Assembly: GCF_012912105.1 (NCBI RefSeq) | Contig: NZ_QMEA01000021.1 | Span: 57,286-121,285 of the forward strand | DNA from: Brasilonema sp. UFV-L1 | GTDB taxonomy: Bacteria > Cyanobacteriota > Cyanobacteriia > Cyanobacteriales > Nostocaceae | Length of the DNA: 64,000 nucleotides | Reading direction: 5' to 3' | Part shown: positions 44,861 to 54,275 of the stretch, piece after piece | Numbering within the stretch: position 1 is the stretch's first letter | How the letters are laid out: each line of letters starts with the position of its first letter | Notes under the pieces: model-generated | What the model saw: the letters and a program-made list of their open reading frames with translations, nothing else | Databases searched by the model: none | Told to the model about the DNA's origin: nothing | Program-made: the position numbers and the translations under genes

Positions 44861-45274
44861 ATGCTAAAAAACCCTGCGATTCGCACCCCTGTTGCTATCA
44901 GTCTTGGCGCAATTGCCGGAGCACTCTCGCGATATTACCTTGGTTTATGGTTCAATCAGCTTTTCGGTACTGAGTTCCCATACAGTACCCTCATCATTAA
45001 TGTTAGTGGTTGTTTGATCATGGGTTTGTTTACCACACTAGCACTACGACAATTGATAACAATTCATCCTGATATTCGGCTGCTAGTCACTACAGGTTTT
45101 TTAGGATCTTATACCACGTTCTCAACTTATGAGTTAGATACAAGTAAGTTGCTGGAACAACGCAGTATAGAAATTGATTTACTCTACTGGTTCGGCAGTG
45201 CCTTATTAGGACTGTTTTGCCTCCAGTTAGGGATTACTGTGGCTGAATTTATCTGTATCAAAAAAGATCCATGA
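44861..45274 (+). CDS. crcB: Fluoride channel CrcB/Fluc, copy 2
   Basis: This 137-residue, four-helix membrane protein carries GAIAGALSRYYLGLW, LIINVSGCLIMGLFT with the conserved Asn, and TGFLGSYTTFSTYELDTSKL. It starts 18 bp after the antiporter gene and its stop overlaps the start of the GNAT gene by 4 bp, so the three are one operon. It should export fluoride together with the riboswitch-controlled antiporter. Copies 1 and 2 may form homo- or heterodimers; the sequence cannot settle this. Confidence 0.94.
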   Translation: MLKNPAIRTPVAISLGAIAGALSRYYLGLWFNQLFGTEFPYSTLIINVSGCLIMGLFTTLALRQLITIHPDIRLLVTTGFLGSYTTFSTYELDTSKLLEQRSIEIDLLYWFGSALLGLFCLQLGITVAEFICIKKDP

Positions 45275-46035
45275 CTCATCAAACTTTTTTAAAATTTCAT
45301 AGAATCAGAACAAAATTATCTGAAACTAAAAGGTCTTGGAAAGGTGTGATCAAAATACGATACGCTGAATCAACAGATATTGAGTTTATCTTATGTCAGG
45401 AAGCCAGAAATGAGTTCAAAGACTTTATCATTCGTTGGAGTCGAGATGAACACAATCAAAATTTCAACAATTCTGATAAGCGTTACTTCATTATTGAAGA
45501 TGAAGTAGACAAAGCAAGTGGATATGCAATTTTTTCAGGTTTAAAATCACTAAACAATAGTATTGAATTAACTCGAATTATTATTGCTCAACCAGGACTA
45601 GGATACGGCAAAAAAGCATTGCAAATCCTGATGAAGAAAGTTTTTGAAGAGTATAGTGCTCATCGTTTTTGGTTAGATGTTTTTGAACACAACCAACGTG
45701 CTAGACACGTTTATCAGTCAGTGGGTTTCCAAGAGGAAGGAATCTTGAGAGAGGCGGTGAAGCAAGAAGACAAGTATTCTTCGTTAGTCATTATGTCGAT
45801 ACTTGAAAATGAATATTTCAAAAGCCATCATCTACGAGAACAACTGAGGTGTTTGCAAGATGATTCTCAGTTAGAGTCAGCATATAAAGAAGTAGTAATC
45901 GCTCTTGAATCTGTTCAACTTAATCCCGAAACTATGTTTAAACTGCATAGTCTGGGGTTAATCAAAATTATTCGCAATGCTTGCGTTGCTAGTTGTGACT
46001 TATACCGTCAGTACTTCTCGGCACGATTGGGGTAA
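45271..46035 (+). CDS. GNAT-family acetyltransferase with extra C-terminal helices
   Basis: This 254-residue protein overlaps the crcB stop by ATGA. A GNAT domain spans about residues 25-175: the acetyl-CoA binding segment is IIAQPGLGYGKKALQILMKK, and the C-terminal beta-strand region reads RFWLDVFEHNQRARHVYQSV and GFQEEG. The last 70 residues are helical and unassigned. The acceptor substrate is unknown. The ATPase gene follows after 3 bp, so the two probably work together. Confidence 0.82.
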   Translation: MTHQTFLKFHRIRTKLSETKRSWKGVIKIRYAESTDIEFILCQEARNEFKDFIIRWSRDEHNQNFNNSDKRYFIIEDEVDKASGYAIFSGLKSLNNSIELTRIIIAQPGLGYGKKALQILMKKVFEEYSAHRFWLDVFEHNQRARHVYQSVGFQEEGILREAVKQEDKYSSLVIMSILENEYFKSHHLREQLRCLQDDSQLESAYKEVVIALESVQLNPETMFKLHSLGLIKIIRNACVASCDLYRQYFSARLG

Positions 46036-46038
46036 GAT

Positions 46039-48657
46039 ATGGTTGAGGAATATATTAACGAATATACCTTTTCTGGCGGTTTACGCGGAAATGCTAGCAC
46101 ATATGTAACAAGAGAAGCTGATAACGAATTATTTGACGCACTTCAAAAAGGAAAGTTTTGTTATGTGCTGAGTTCTAGGCAAAGCGGAAAATCAAGCTTG
46201 CGAGTCAGAACAATGAGCCGACTTTCAGAAGCAGGCGTAGAGTGTGCGTCTATTGATTTATCTGTCATCGATATTCAGAGTGCTACACAAGAAAAGTGGT
46301 ACGCAGATTTGATTGTTAAGCTGATTGATAGCTTTGATCTGGATGTCAATTTCAAGGAGTGGTGGTCAGAAAACCAGTTAAACTCATCTTTGTTACGATT
46401 TGGGAATTTTTTAGAAAAGAAGCTACTTGCAGAAATTAAAGAAAACATCGTTATTTTTATTGATGAAATTGATAGTGTTCTCAGTCTTAAGTTTCCTACA
46501 GATGATTTTTTTGCCTTTATCCGTGCTTGTCACAATCTGCGTCCTGATAATCCCGAATATAATCGCCTCAGCTTTTGCTTGTTGGGAGTCGCATCACCCA
46601 GCAATTTAATTGAAGATAAACAACGCACACCGTTTAATATTGGTAAAGCTATCTCTTTGAGTGGGTTTCGATTGCATGAAGTTGAACCGTTAGAAAAAGG
46701 TTTGCAGGGGAAATTTAGTCAGCCTCAAGCAGTCATGAAGGAAATTTTATACTGGACGGGAGGACAACCGTTTCTGACGCAAAAGCTGTGTCAGTTTATG
46801 GTTGAGGAGTCTGTTCAAGACAATCCTCGTTCTGTTGAACAGGTAGTGAAATCTCGTATCATTGAAAATTGGGAATCTCAAGATGAACCAGAGCATTTAC
46901 GAACAATTCGAGCAAGAATTTTGCGGGATGAACAACGGGCAGGGTATTTGCTGGAACTGTATCAACAAGTACGGCTAACTGAAGAAGAATCTCAGATAAG
47001 TGCAGATGATACTTTAGAGCAAAGTGAGTTACAACTTTCAGGATTAGTTGTTAGGCAACACAACAAGTTAAGAGTTTATAATCCCATTTATCAAGAGATT
47101 TTTGACGCCAACTGGATTGAAAACCAATTAAAAAATCTGCGTCCTTACTCTGAAAGTTTTAGGTTTTGGTTGGCTTCTGGGGGTAAAGATGAATCGCGCC
47201 TGTTGCGGGGAAAAGCATTACAGGATGCTTTGGAATGGTCAAAAGATAAAAGTCTGAACTATCAAGATACAGAGTTTTTAGCAGCTAGTCAAGCAAAGGA
47301 ACGAAAAGAAGAAATAACTGCATTAGAAAAAGAAGCTGCATTGGAACGAGAGAGAAAAGATAGGGAAGCAGTAGAAAAAAGGAATTTGGTATTAAGTGAG
47401 GCAAATCAGCAGGCTAAAAAGCGAATTCACAATGGAACTTTTGTTTTAATTTTGACTGTATTGGGAGCAGTAATTTCAGTGACAATGGCTGTAAAGGAAG
47501 TTAAAGAAGCGCAAAAAAAACTTCAAGAAACATACACATATGTTGCCTATCCCAAACAGCTAATAGAATTGAAGGAAAAACTATCACGTTCAGGTAAGGA
47601 TTTCAGCGAAGAACCTATTGAAATCAACATCGAAAAAGTCAAAGACTCTCAACTTGAACAGGTTTACCTCCATGCTTCTAAATCTTTAGCTTATCAATAT
47701 CTTGATGATTGGAAATCAGCAGAAGAATCCATCAAACAAAGTATGAATTTTTTAAAGGGATGGGATTACAATAATGAGAAAAGAGAGAAGAGAGAATCAA
47801 ACAGTGAATTCAAGCAGATAAATATATTCGCCAAGATAGTACAAGGCAATCTACTCAGAAAAACAAATCAGACTCAATCAGCAATAAAAGCTTACCAAGA
47901 AGTTTTTGACTTACTTGAATTAAAGAAAAGCCAACCTAACCCAATTAATTCAAAAACTAAGATTATCACTTTCAACACTATAAAATCAGTACACTTTGAA
48001 TTAATTGATTTGCTCACTAAATATCGATTTCCTCAAAACAATGACTTGTTGAGTAAGGTTAGAGAATCTTTAAAAAACTATTATGACGCTGAACTTGATA
48101 ATCTACTGAAAAATAATAAGTGGGAAGCAGCTGACAAGCTAACATATAAGCTCATGCTCTATATTGCTCAAAGAGAAGAAGAAACACATTTCGATTATGA
48201 CAGCATTAATAGTTTTTCTTGTCCAGACCTGCAAACAATAGACCGTCTTTGGGTCACCAATTCACACAAACGTTTTGGCTTTAGTGTGCAAAAGAAAATA
48301 TGGAAAATGACTGGGAACAGTTCTATTCAGTTTGCCAAGGCAGTTGGATGGTATAATGATGTGAAAACTTACTCTGTTCTTAATGAGCTTATAAGAAAGA
48401 ACCCAGATCTTATCGGATCGTACCCTGTGTTTTTTGGTTCGGTTCGGGGATTTAATAGCACGGACTGGTTTGGGAATGTTGTGAAGGGAGCGGAAAGTGG
48501 TACCGGACCAGGGTTGTTAGGGAGTGTTTTTGCGGAAGAGGGTGTGTTGATTGGGGATAAGTTTGAGTTTTATAAGAAGGAGAATAGGGGCCAGCTAGGA
48601 CCACTACTTTTCTCGCGTTGCGACTCTTTTCTTCTCGCGTTGCGACTTGAACTGTAA
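46039..48657 (+). CDS. AAA-like ATPase with transmembrane segment and helical C-terminus
   Basis: This 872-residue protein starts 3 bp after the GNAT gene. An AAA-like (AAA_35 type) domain covers residues of about 15-330, with Walker A in SSRQSGKSSL (about 45-54) and Walker B IVIFIDEID (about 137-145). In many cyanobacteria this domain is fused to WD40 or other sensor repeats. Here it is followed by a coiled coil (about 415-460), one transmembrane helix (about 465-485) and a TPR-like helical region. The end (LLFSRCDSFLLALRLEL) lies in a tandem repeat of TCTCGCGTTGCGACT and may be a damaged C-terminus. Confidence 0.78.
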   Translation: MVEEYINEYTFSGGLRGNASTYVTREADNELFDALQKGKFCYVLSSRQSGKSSLRVRTMSRLSEAGVECASIDLSVIDIQSATQEKWYADLIVKLIDSFDLDVNFKEWWSENQLNSSLLRFGNFLEKKLLAEIKENIVIFIDEIDSVLSLKFPTDDFFAFIRACHNLRPDNPEYNRLSFCLLGVASPSNLIEDKQRTPFNIGKAISLSGFRLHEVEPLEKGLQGKFSQPQAVMKEILYWTGGQPFLTQKLCQFMVEESVQDNPRSVEQVVKSRIIENWESQDEPEHLRTIRARILRDEQRAGYLLELYQQVRLTEEESQISADDTLEQSELQLSGLVVRQHNKLRVYNPIYQEIFDANWIENQLKNLRPYSESFRFWLASGGKDESRLLRGKALQDALEWSKDKSLNYQDTEFLAASQAKERKEEITALEKEAALERERKDREAVEKRNLVLSEANQQAKKRIHNGTFVLILTVLGAVISVTMAVKEVKEAQKKLQETYTYVAYPKQLIELKEKLSRSGKDFSEEPIEINIEKVKDSQLEQVYLHASKSLAYQYLDDWKSAEESIKQSMNFLKGWDYNNEKREKRESNSEFKQINIFAKIVQGNLLRKTNQTQSAIKAYQEVFDLLELKKSQPNPINSKTKIITFNTIKSVHFELIDLLTKYRFPQNNDLLSKVRESLKNYYDAELDNLLKNNKWEAADKLTYKLMLYIAQREEETHFDYDSINSFSCPDLQTIDRLWVTNSHKRFGFSVQKKIWKMTGNSSIQFAKAVGWYNDVKTYSVLNELIRKNPDLIGSYPVFFGSVRGFNSTDWFGNVVKGAESGTGPGLLGSVFAEEGVLIGDKFEFYKKENRGQLGPLLFSRCDSFLLALRLEL

Positions 48658-49376
48658 CATATAAGCGTTTCCGAATTTTGTAAAGATTTATTACAACGCC
48701 CCTTTCCATGATAGAATCAGCATTCCACAAATCCAATACCTGGCACAGGCGGTTGATAGCAGTTCGCTCGAATAAATTTTTCTGCTACCTCTCGCACTTC
48801 CGTAGATTCTGTGACTCTTTGCTTGTCCCAAGGTAAACTCATCTGTCCCGGAGACTTCTTTGCTTTGTTCTAACTTTTTAATAGTGAAGGTAAAAAGCTA
48901 CTGCCCCAGTAGTTTCGTTTTTCAGGTTTCGCCTGCGGTCGATATTTTTGGCAGAACCGTCGATATTTGGCAGCACATTCTGATAGTCAAGAACGTTACC
49001 GGGATACCTTATCCTACTCGCTCACAATTGTCGCATAACCTCACCCCGGTTTTGTCTTGCGCCAAAACCGCCCCTCTCCTTGGTAAGGAGAGGGGACGTG
49101 ATAGCGCAGCGTGGCGTTAGCCATAGCGTAGCTTTACGGGGGTGAGGTCAAACCAACGTGGAATCAAGGCTTGAACGTTAAGTTGACACCAATGGGCTAG
49201 CCTTTGCCCCTACTGTATGCGTGCGTGTATTTTATGCAAGTGAGAATCGCTATATGTTCATTCCTACAAAAATAGCGAAGGAGCAGTGAAGCTCCAACAA
49301 ATCAGAGGAAAAGCTTCACTACTCCTATACATTTGGTGGTTTTGCATCAGAATCCTTCTTTATTAACTATGAAGGA
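48658..49376. other. ~720-bp intergenic region with palindromic element
   Basis: No gene is supported. A nested palindrome occupies 49039-49147: outer arms CCTCACCCCG/CGGGGGTGAGG and an inner perfect 11-bp hairpin at 49071-49095 (CCCCTCTCCTT, loop GGT). The inner part also holds a GCGCAGCGTGGCGTTAGCC repeat. The structure looks like a small non-autonomous repeat element. Confidence 0.6.
49279..49326 (-). terminator. Terminator of the outer-membrane protein gene
   Basis: AGGAGCAGTGAAGCT (49279-49293) pairs with AGCTTCACTACTCCT (49312-49326) with one mismatch. Read on the minus strand, the stem is followed by a T-rich run (CGCTATTTTTG), so it fits an intrinsic terminator for the gene at 49377-49913. 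Confidence 0.75.
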
Positions 49377-49913
49377 TTAGAAGCGGTAACCAACCCCAGC
49401 TTGCAAACTGAGGGCGTCAGAATTACTACCCTCATAGGCGTCAATACCCCACTTAGCATCACCATAAATAACGGTGTTTTTCGCAACTTCTGATTCAGCA
49501 CCAAGAGTCAATACAGGTGCATTCTTATTTCCCAACTGGCTTGCTTGTCCTTCATCAGTGAGGAAAGAGTAACCACCGCCGATGTAAACGTTAGTGTTTT
49601 TAGCGATAGGTGCATCGTATGTTAATATTGGCATGATAGCTGTTGAATCACCACCAAATAGAACAGAACCCCGAACTGAAACAGGCGCGTTAGGAACAGC
49701 AACTCGTCCTTGAACATTTCCACCTAATAAAGCCGCGTCATTTTGTCGTCCGCCATTGGTTACGCCAGCAGAAACACCAGCACCAATGTAGCTACCCTTC
49801 ATACCGAGTGTTGCAGCTTCTTGAGTTGGAACGTCTTGAGCTGAAGCAATACCAGCGCTAAGAACAACAGAAGCAACAGCAATTGTAGAGGCTAATAACT
49901 TTGTAAATTTCAT
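49377..49913 (-). CDS. Outer-membrane beta-barrel-like protein
   Basis: This 178-residue protein has a signal peptide (LASTIAVASVVLSAGIASAQ). The mature part alternates hydrophobic and polar residues with glycine-rich strands (SYIGAGVSAGVTNGG, NVYIGGGYSFL) and ends in GVGYRF, with a C-terminal aromatic residue as needed for outer-membrane insertion. It is probably a small 8-stranded barrel. It is monocistronic with its own terminator. The transported or bound substrate is unknown. Confidence 0.78.
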   Translation of the reverse strand: MKFTKLLASTIAVASVVLSAGIASAQDVPTQEAATLGMKGSYIGAGVSAGVTNGGRQNDAALLGGNVQGRVAVPNAPVSVRGSVLFGGDSTAIMPILTYDAPIAKNTNVYIGGGYSFLTDEGQASQLGNKNAPVLTLGAESEVAKNTVIYGDAKWGIDAYEGSNSDALSLQAGVGYRF

Positions 49914-50075
49914 AGGTTTCTTTTACTAGAGTTCAATACAATCAATTCTTTCTAGTACTAGAATCTCTTTTTTTACAAAAATGAACCTCACACATTTAGG
50001 CTATCCAAGTGGGTGAAATTGTTTCACCCAACTAGATGAGCCTACGCTCACATATTTTAGGTATAATTAACAAGA

Positions 50076-50157
50076 ACTCAGTCAAGCGAAAGACTGAGTA
50101 AGAATTTCAGTCCATTTCAATGGACTTGGGCTATGAGCCAAGAAATTAATTTCTTGG
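50076..50157. repeat. Three consecutive perfect hairpins
   Basis: ACTCAGTC/GACTGAGT (50076-50099), AGTCCATT/AATGGACT (50109-50126) and the 20-bp palindrome CCAAGAAATT/AATTTCTTGG (50138-50157) follow each other without a gene. This kind of order is seen in ends of IS200/IS605-like elements or in structured small RNAs. No transposase is adjacent. Confidence 0.55.
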
Positions 50158-50191
50158 CGGACGAGAATTATGGTGCAAGATCTCAGATTAG

Positions 50192-51196
50192 CTACTTCGA
50201 GAGCATTGGTTCAAAAATCAAATATGTTCCCCCCAATCCTTCTACAATTGTGCGCGTATTAGCAACCATCATTTTTTGATAAGTGTCCCCTTCAGTTCCT
50301 GGCGCACCTAAGCTATTAGCAAACAGCTTCCTTTGCGACACTTTCGTTTTTGTATTTTTAGTAATTTCTTTAACAGAATTAGAGCTATTTGTTGTTTCAG
50401 CAAAAATCGTAAGAATCCTAGATTGTTTAATGTATCTAGCTAGTGCTTGTATTTGTGTTGCATTGGGTTTTTCTTTATCAACAAAACCTTCTAAAACAGG
50501 TGTATAAGAAAGACCGTAAGCTTTGGCATAGTAACCCATAACATCCTGGTTTATCACTAATTCGCGTTGTTTGGCAGGAAGACTAGCAATTCTTGACTGA
50601 ATCCAAGCATCTAATTTTGTGAGTTCATTTTTAACTTTTTGCGCGTTGCTGCGATAAAGAGGTGCATTTTCTGGTATTGCTTGACTAAGGTTGTTGCTAA
50701 TAACGTCTACCATCTTGATACCATTTTTAGCATTGTGCCAAATATAAGGATCTGGTAATGTATTGTCTTGTCCTCTAAACTCTAACGGTTGAGGAACAGC
50801 ACGTTGAGCAACTGCAATTTTGGATGCACTATTTTGACTCGCCTTCATTAACTTGAGTAAACGAGGTTCTAAATTGTACCCACTGAAAAGAATTAATTTA
50901 GCTTGCTGGATGGCTTCTTGGTCTTCTGGTTTCGGTTGATATAAGTATGGGTTTGTATCAGGAGGAATTAAGCAAGTGAGATTAATTGTCTCCTCAGCAA
51001 TTTGCTTGCTTAAGTCACATAATATACTTGTTGTTGCTACGACTTTAGGAAGATTAGCATTCAGTTCATCAGAGTTAAGAGTGGTTGTAGATGAAGTGTT
51101 TGCTAGAATACCTAAATTCTGACATCCAAATAACCCAATGGTAAGAGCGATGAGAGGAGTACGTAAAAATCGTAAAAATTGTAACTTGTCTGACAT
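50192..51196 (-). CDS. TroA/ZnuA-like metal ABC transporter binding protein, ligands changed
   Basis: From ATG 51196 this is a 334-residue cluster A-I binding protein. A lipoprotein-like signal peptide with Cys (LIALTIGLFGCQN) is present. The fold markers ATTSILCDLSKQIAEETINL and LEPRLLKLM are seen. In zinc and manganese binders the ligands are His, His, His or Glu, Asp. Here the first site reads TNPYLYQP instead of an His-Tyr-type motif, the second DPYIWHN instead of DPHxW, and the third INQDVMGYYAKAYGL instead of HDAFGYF. An acidic LGAPGTEGDTY remains. Metal choice is therefore doubtful. No permease or ATPase is next to it. Confidence 0.8.
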   Translation of the reverse strand: MSDKLQFLRFLRTPLIALTIGLFGCQNLGILANTSSTTTLNSDELNANLPKVVATTSILCDLSKQIAEETINLTCLIPPDTNPYLYQPKPEDQEAIQQAKLILFSGYNLEPRLLKLMKASQNSASKIAVAQRAVPQPLEFRGQDNTLPDPYIWHNAKNGIKMVDVISNNLSQAIPENAPLYRSNAQKVKNELTKLDAWIQSRIASLPAKQRELVINQDVMGYYAKAYGLSYTPVLEGFVDKEKPNATQIQALARYIKQSRILTIFAETTNSSNSVKEITKNTKTKVSQRKLFANSLGAPGTEGDTYQKMMVANTRTIVEGLGGTYLIFEPMLSK

Positions 51197-51463
51197 ACAA
51201 AATTCTGTGAGCACAAACACAATAATAATGGCGTATCTTGCTTTTAGGGGTTATCTTCGCCGGCTATATTGTGCTGTTTTAGATAATTATAAAAAAATTT
51301 TCACCAAGTGAAACCCTCGCCATCTGAATCCTGACATATTTTAGTCTTTGAAAGACAACTTCCCAGAGCTTCTTTTGTCCAGAACAGATTGGAAACCTGA
51401 GGATAGTTTTACCGTCTTTTCTCTTGACTGGCAAAGAAAATCCTCAGAACTGTTTTGGCAAAG

Positions 51464-51949
51464 TTACTCCGGTAATCTTGCAAACATCTGTTCAACTAAC
51501 TCCTTCGCCTTAGTATCCAAGTTTTGCCAGTCTACATCACCTTTTTCATCGATTAAACTCGTATCAATCTCAACTGTCTCATCTCCTAATATGTAATTAT
51601 GAAAACAAACTTGATAACACAGTTCCCATAAATCGATGCTGATTTTTTGCTCTTGACGCTGTAAACACAAATGATATCCTGGATGGGGTGTTGGCAGTCG
51701 AGAGAGTGTTTTTCTGATTTCCAAACCCTGCTCCGGTGTTGTGGCTTCCAGATCTTGTAGCAGCTTGGTCACTATTGCTTTCGTTTCATCAGTAGTACCA
51801 CTAGGCCAAATCAGAACATCTTGATAAGTTCCCGTCCAGGAAGATACATCAAGCAGCTTGCGAATATTATCGACAACGCGAATGAAAGCAGGTTGCATAA
51901 GGAGTTCTGCCTGCTGCCATGCTACTGAGTTAAGAATTTTAGGTGGCAT
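51464..51949 (-). CDS. Conserved cyanobacterial protein of unknown function
   Basis: This 161-residue protein is acidic and has no signal peptide or membrane segment. Segments such as QQAELLMQPAFIRVVDNIRK and LDVSSWTGTYQDVLIWP look like parts of a conserved cyanobacterial protein, but I do not recognise a domain with a known role. It stands alone, divergent from the kinase gene. Confidence 0.6.
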   Translation of the reverse strand: MPPKILNSVAWQQAELLMQPAFIRVVDNIRKLLDVSSWTGTYQDVLIWPSGTTDETKAIVTKLLQDLEATTPEQGLEIRKTLSRLPTPHPGYHLCLQRQEQKISIDLWELCYQVCFHNYILGDETVEIDTSLIDEKGDVDWQNLDTKAKELVEQMFARLPE

Positions 51950-52112
51950 TAGAATTCACAAAGGCTATTGAAAGAAAAATTAACAATGTGTATTTATAAA
52001 AAAACTGTGTTTTACATCTAAATCTTTTCTCAAGATAGCGGATTTCCTTGAAAAATATTTGGAGATATTTATTACCCTCTCTAAAATTGGGTGTTATCAC
52101 TGGGGAGTGAAT

Positions 52113-54137
52113 ATGATAGGCAAACTACTGGATCATCGTTACCAAGTTATTAGAGTTCTCGCGACAGGAGGGTTTGGTGAAACTTACATCGCCCAAGATA
52201 CAAAACGACCAGGCAAACCCATTTGCGTTGTCAAGCACCTTAAGCCTGCTAATTCTGAAGCTAAAATGTTTGACACTGCCAAGCGTTTGTTTCAGAGTGA
52301 AGCCGAAACCTTAGAAGAATTGGGCAGTCATGACCAAATTCCTCGGCTTTTGGCTTACTTTGACGATAATCAAGAATTTTACTTAGTACAAGAATTTGTT
52401 GAAGGGCATCCCCTAGGTGAGGAATTGCTTCCTAATCAGCGCTGGAATGAGAGTCAAGTCATTCAATTGCTGCTGGAAATCCTGGACATTCTGAAATTTG
52501 TCCACGGACAAGGAGTCATTCACCGCGATATCAAGCCAGATAACATTATCCGCCGCGCCTCGGATCAAAAACTCGTTCTTGTGGATTTTGGAGCTGTCAA
52601 ACAATTGCGAGTGTCTGCTGGATACCCTTCGCGGTCACACATGTTTACGGTGGCGAATCATCCTTCTGCGACTGTAGCAATTGGGACTCCTGGTTATATG
52701 CCCACGGAACAAGGTCAAGGCAAACCTCGTCCCAACAGTGATATGTATGCTCTCGGAATCATCGCGATTCAAGCGCTCACAGGAGTTGCGCCAATAGATT
52801 TTCAAGAAGATCCTTACACAGGAGAAATTCTCTGGCAGCATTTAGTTCCTGTAAGCGATGCTCTAGCAGCCGTTTTAAGCAAGATGGTGCGTTATCATTT
52901 TAAAGACCGCTTCCAAAGCGCATCAGAAGCACTACAAGCATTACAGCCACTTTGCTCAAGCGATATATCTACATCTAGAGAATATATAAATACTGTCAGC
53001 TACCAACCAATAAAGTCTTCATCTGCTTTATCTCCACAGTCTCGACAAAAAACCATCGCCGTAGCCCCAGCAAATCATGTCGCCCAACCGATAGAAGCAG
53101 GCGCAGTTAAATCTCTCTCTAGAGGTTCTAGCAGACCAGATTTATTACAGCTGATCATTATAGGAGTTTTAGTTGGTGGCGCTGCTGCTGTTACCCCAAC
53201 AGTGGTTAAGAACGTTCAAGGTTTTGCTTCTAATTTTACGATAAATGATAATGACGCAACCTCAGCACAAAACTGTTTAGCTGTTGTTAAGGAAAATTCT
53301 AATATCCGTTCTGAGCCACGCTCTATCAATGATAATTCTATTGTACAAACTCTGAGTAAAGATACTAAGTTTGAAGTGACAGGCAAGCGAACAAAACGCG
53401 GTTGGGTAGAGATTAAACTTGACCCTACACAAACAGCTTGGGCAAACTCAGAAATTGTCAAAAACAACGAACAATGGGTTTCTTGTCTACGAGATCAGGG
53501 TACAGCAATCAAAATCGTTGATGATAATGACGTTATTGCTGCTCACTCTGTATCCAAGCCAACATCAATACCTGAAACTCCTTCGCCAACTTCCTTGTCA
53601 CAGGAGTCAGAACAATCGGAAATATCAAAAACTTTATCAGCCGATAAATCAACACCTGCAACCCCAAATAAAGGCGGTTCCAAGGTTGTGCAACAAGCAA
53701 AAAAGAAGTATGAATCAGGAGATTTACAGGGTGCGATCGCGCTGTTAAAAACTATCACAGCAAATCCCACTGCTGTCAAAGAAACAACAGAAATGATATC
53801 CCAATGGCAGCAAGATTGGTCTAAGGCGGAATCTTTGTTTAAAGACCTTGACACAGCCTTGGCTGACGGACAATGGGATAAAGTGCTAGCTTATAAAGAC
53901 CATCCAGAAAAACTACCCAATATTGAGTACTGGCGAAACAAAGTAGAGCCATTATTTAAACAAGCTGCCGACAATTTAGCAAAACAACAGCTTCCTCAAT
54001 TAGGCAATTCTGGAAACCAAAATAGATCCAAACTGGAACATCAAAATTCCACTGAGGATGATGAACTTGACACGACAGATGATTTCGATAATACCGACAG
54101 TTTGGAACTACAGGAAACTCTGGAAAGTGACTTGTAA
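52113..54137 (+). CDS. Membrane Ser/Thr protein kinase with SH3-like domain
   Basis: From ATG 52113, with GGGGAG seven bases upstream, this is a 674-residue kinase of the PknB/Hanks type. The glycine loop GGFG (19-22), K41, the catalytic loop HRDIKPDN (D139) and DFG (D158) are intact. A GTPGYMPTEQ activation region follows. One transmembrane helix (LLQLIIIGVLVGGAAAVTPT, about 346-367) separates it from an SH3-like sensor (CLAVVKENSNIRSEPRSIND, about 400-460), a low-complexity linker and a helical C-terminus. It should sense an extracellular or periplasmic signal, which cannot be named. Confidence 0.9.
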   Translation: MIGKLLDHRYQVIRVLATGGFGETYIAQDTKRPGKPICVVKHLKPANSEAKMFDTAKRLFQSEAETLEELGSHDQIPRLLAYFDDNQEFYLVQEFVEGHPLGEELLPNQRWNESQVIQLLLEILDILKFVHGQGVIHRDIKPDNIIRRASDQKLVLVDFGAVKQLRVSAGYPSRSHMFTVANHPSATVAIGTPGYMPTEQGQGKPRPNSDMYALGIIAIQALTGVAPIDFQEDPYTGEILWQHLVPVSDALAAVLSKMVRYHFKDRFQSASEALQALQPLCSSDISTSREYINTVSYQPIKSSSALSPQSRQKTIAVAPANHVAQPIEAGAVKSLSRGSSRPDLLQLIIIGVLVGGAAAVTPTVVKNVQGFASNFTINDNDATSAQNCLAVVKENSNIRSEPRSINDNSIVQTLSKDTKFEVTGKRTKRGWVEIKLDPTQTAWANSEIVKNNEQWVSCLRDQGTAIKIVDDNDVIAAHSVSKPTSIPETPSPTSLSQESEQSEISKTLSADKSTPATPNKGGSKVVQQAKKKYESGDLQGAIALLKTITANPTAVKETTEMISQWQQDWSKAESLFKDLDTALADGQWDKVLAYKDHPEKLPNIEYWRNKVEPLFKQAADNLAKQQLPQLGNSGNQNRSKLEHQNSTEDDELDTTDDFDNTDSLELQETLESDL

Positions 54138-54275
54138 AAAAAGCGATCAAGAAACCCTAATTTGTGGCTGATAGTTTTTGGTTAGTAGTTAGTCAAAACT
54201 AATCACTGACTACTAACATTTAACAATTAGCAATAAATCTATCTGTAAATTCATAATTTCAATACCGGGTGTCAG

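Noticed and set aside
51270..51300. Zur-box-like sequence upstream of the TroA/ZnuA-like gene
   Set aside because: GATAATTATAA matches only part of the recalled 15-bp consensus in an AT-rich stretch, too weak to list as a site.
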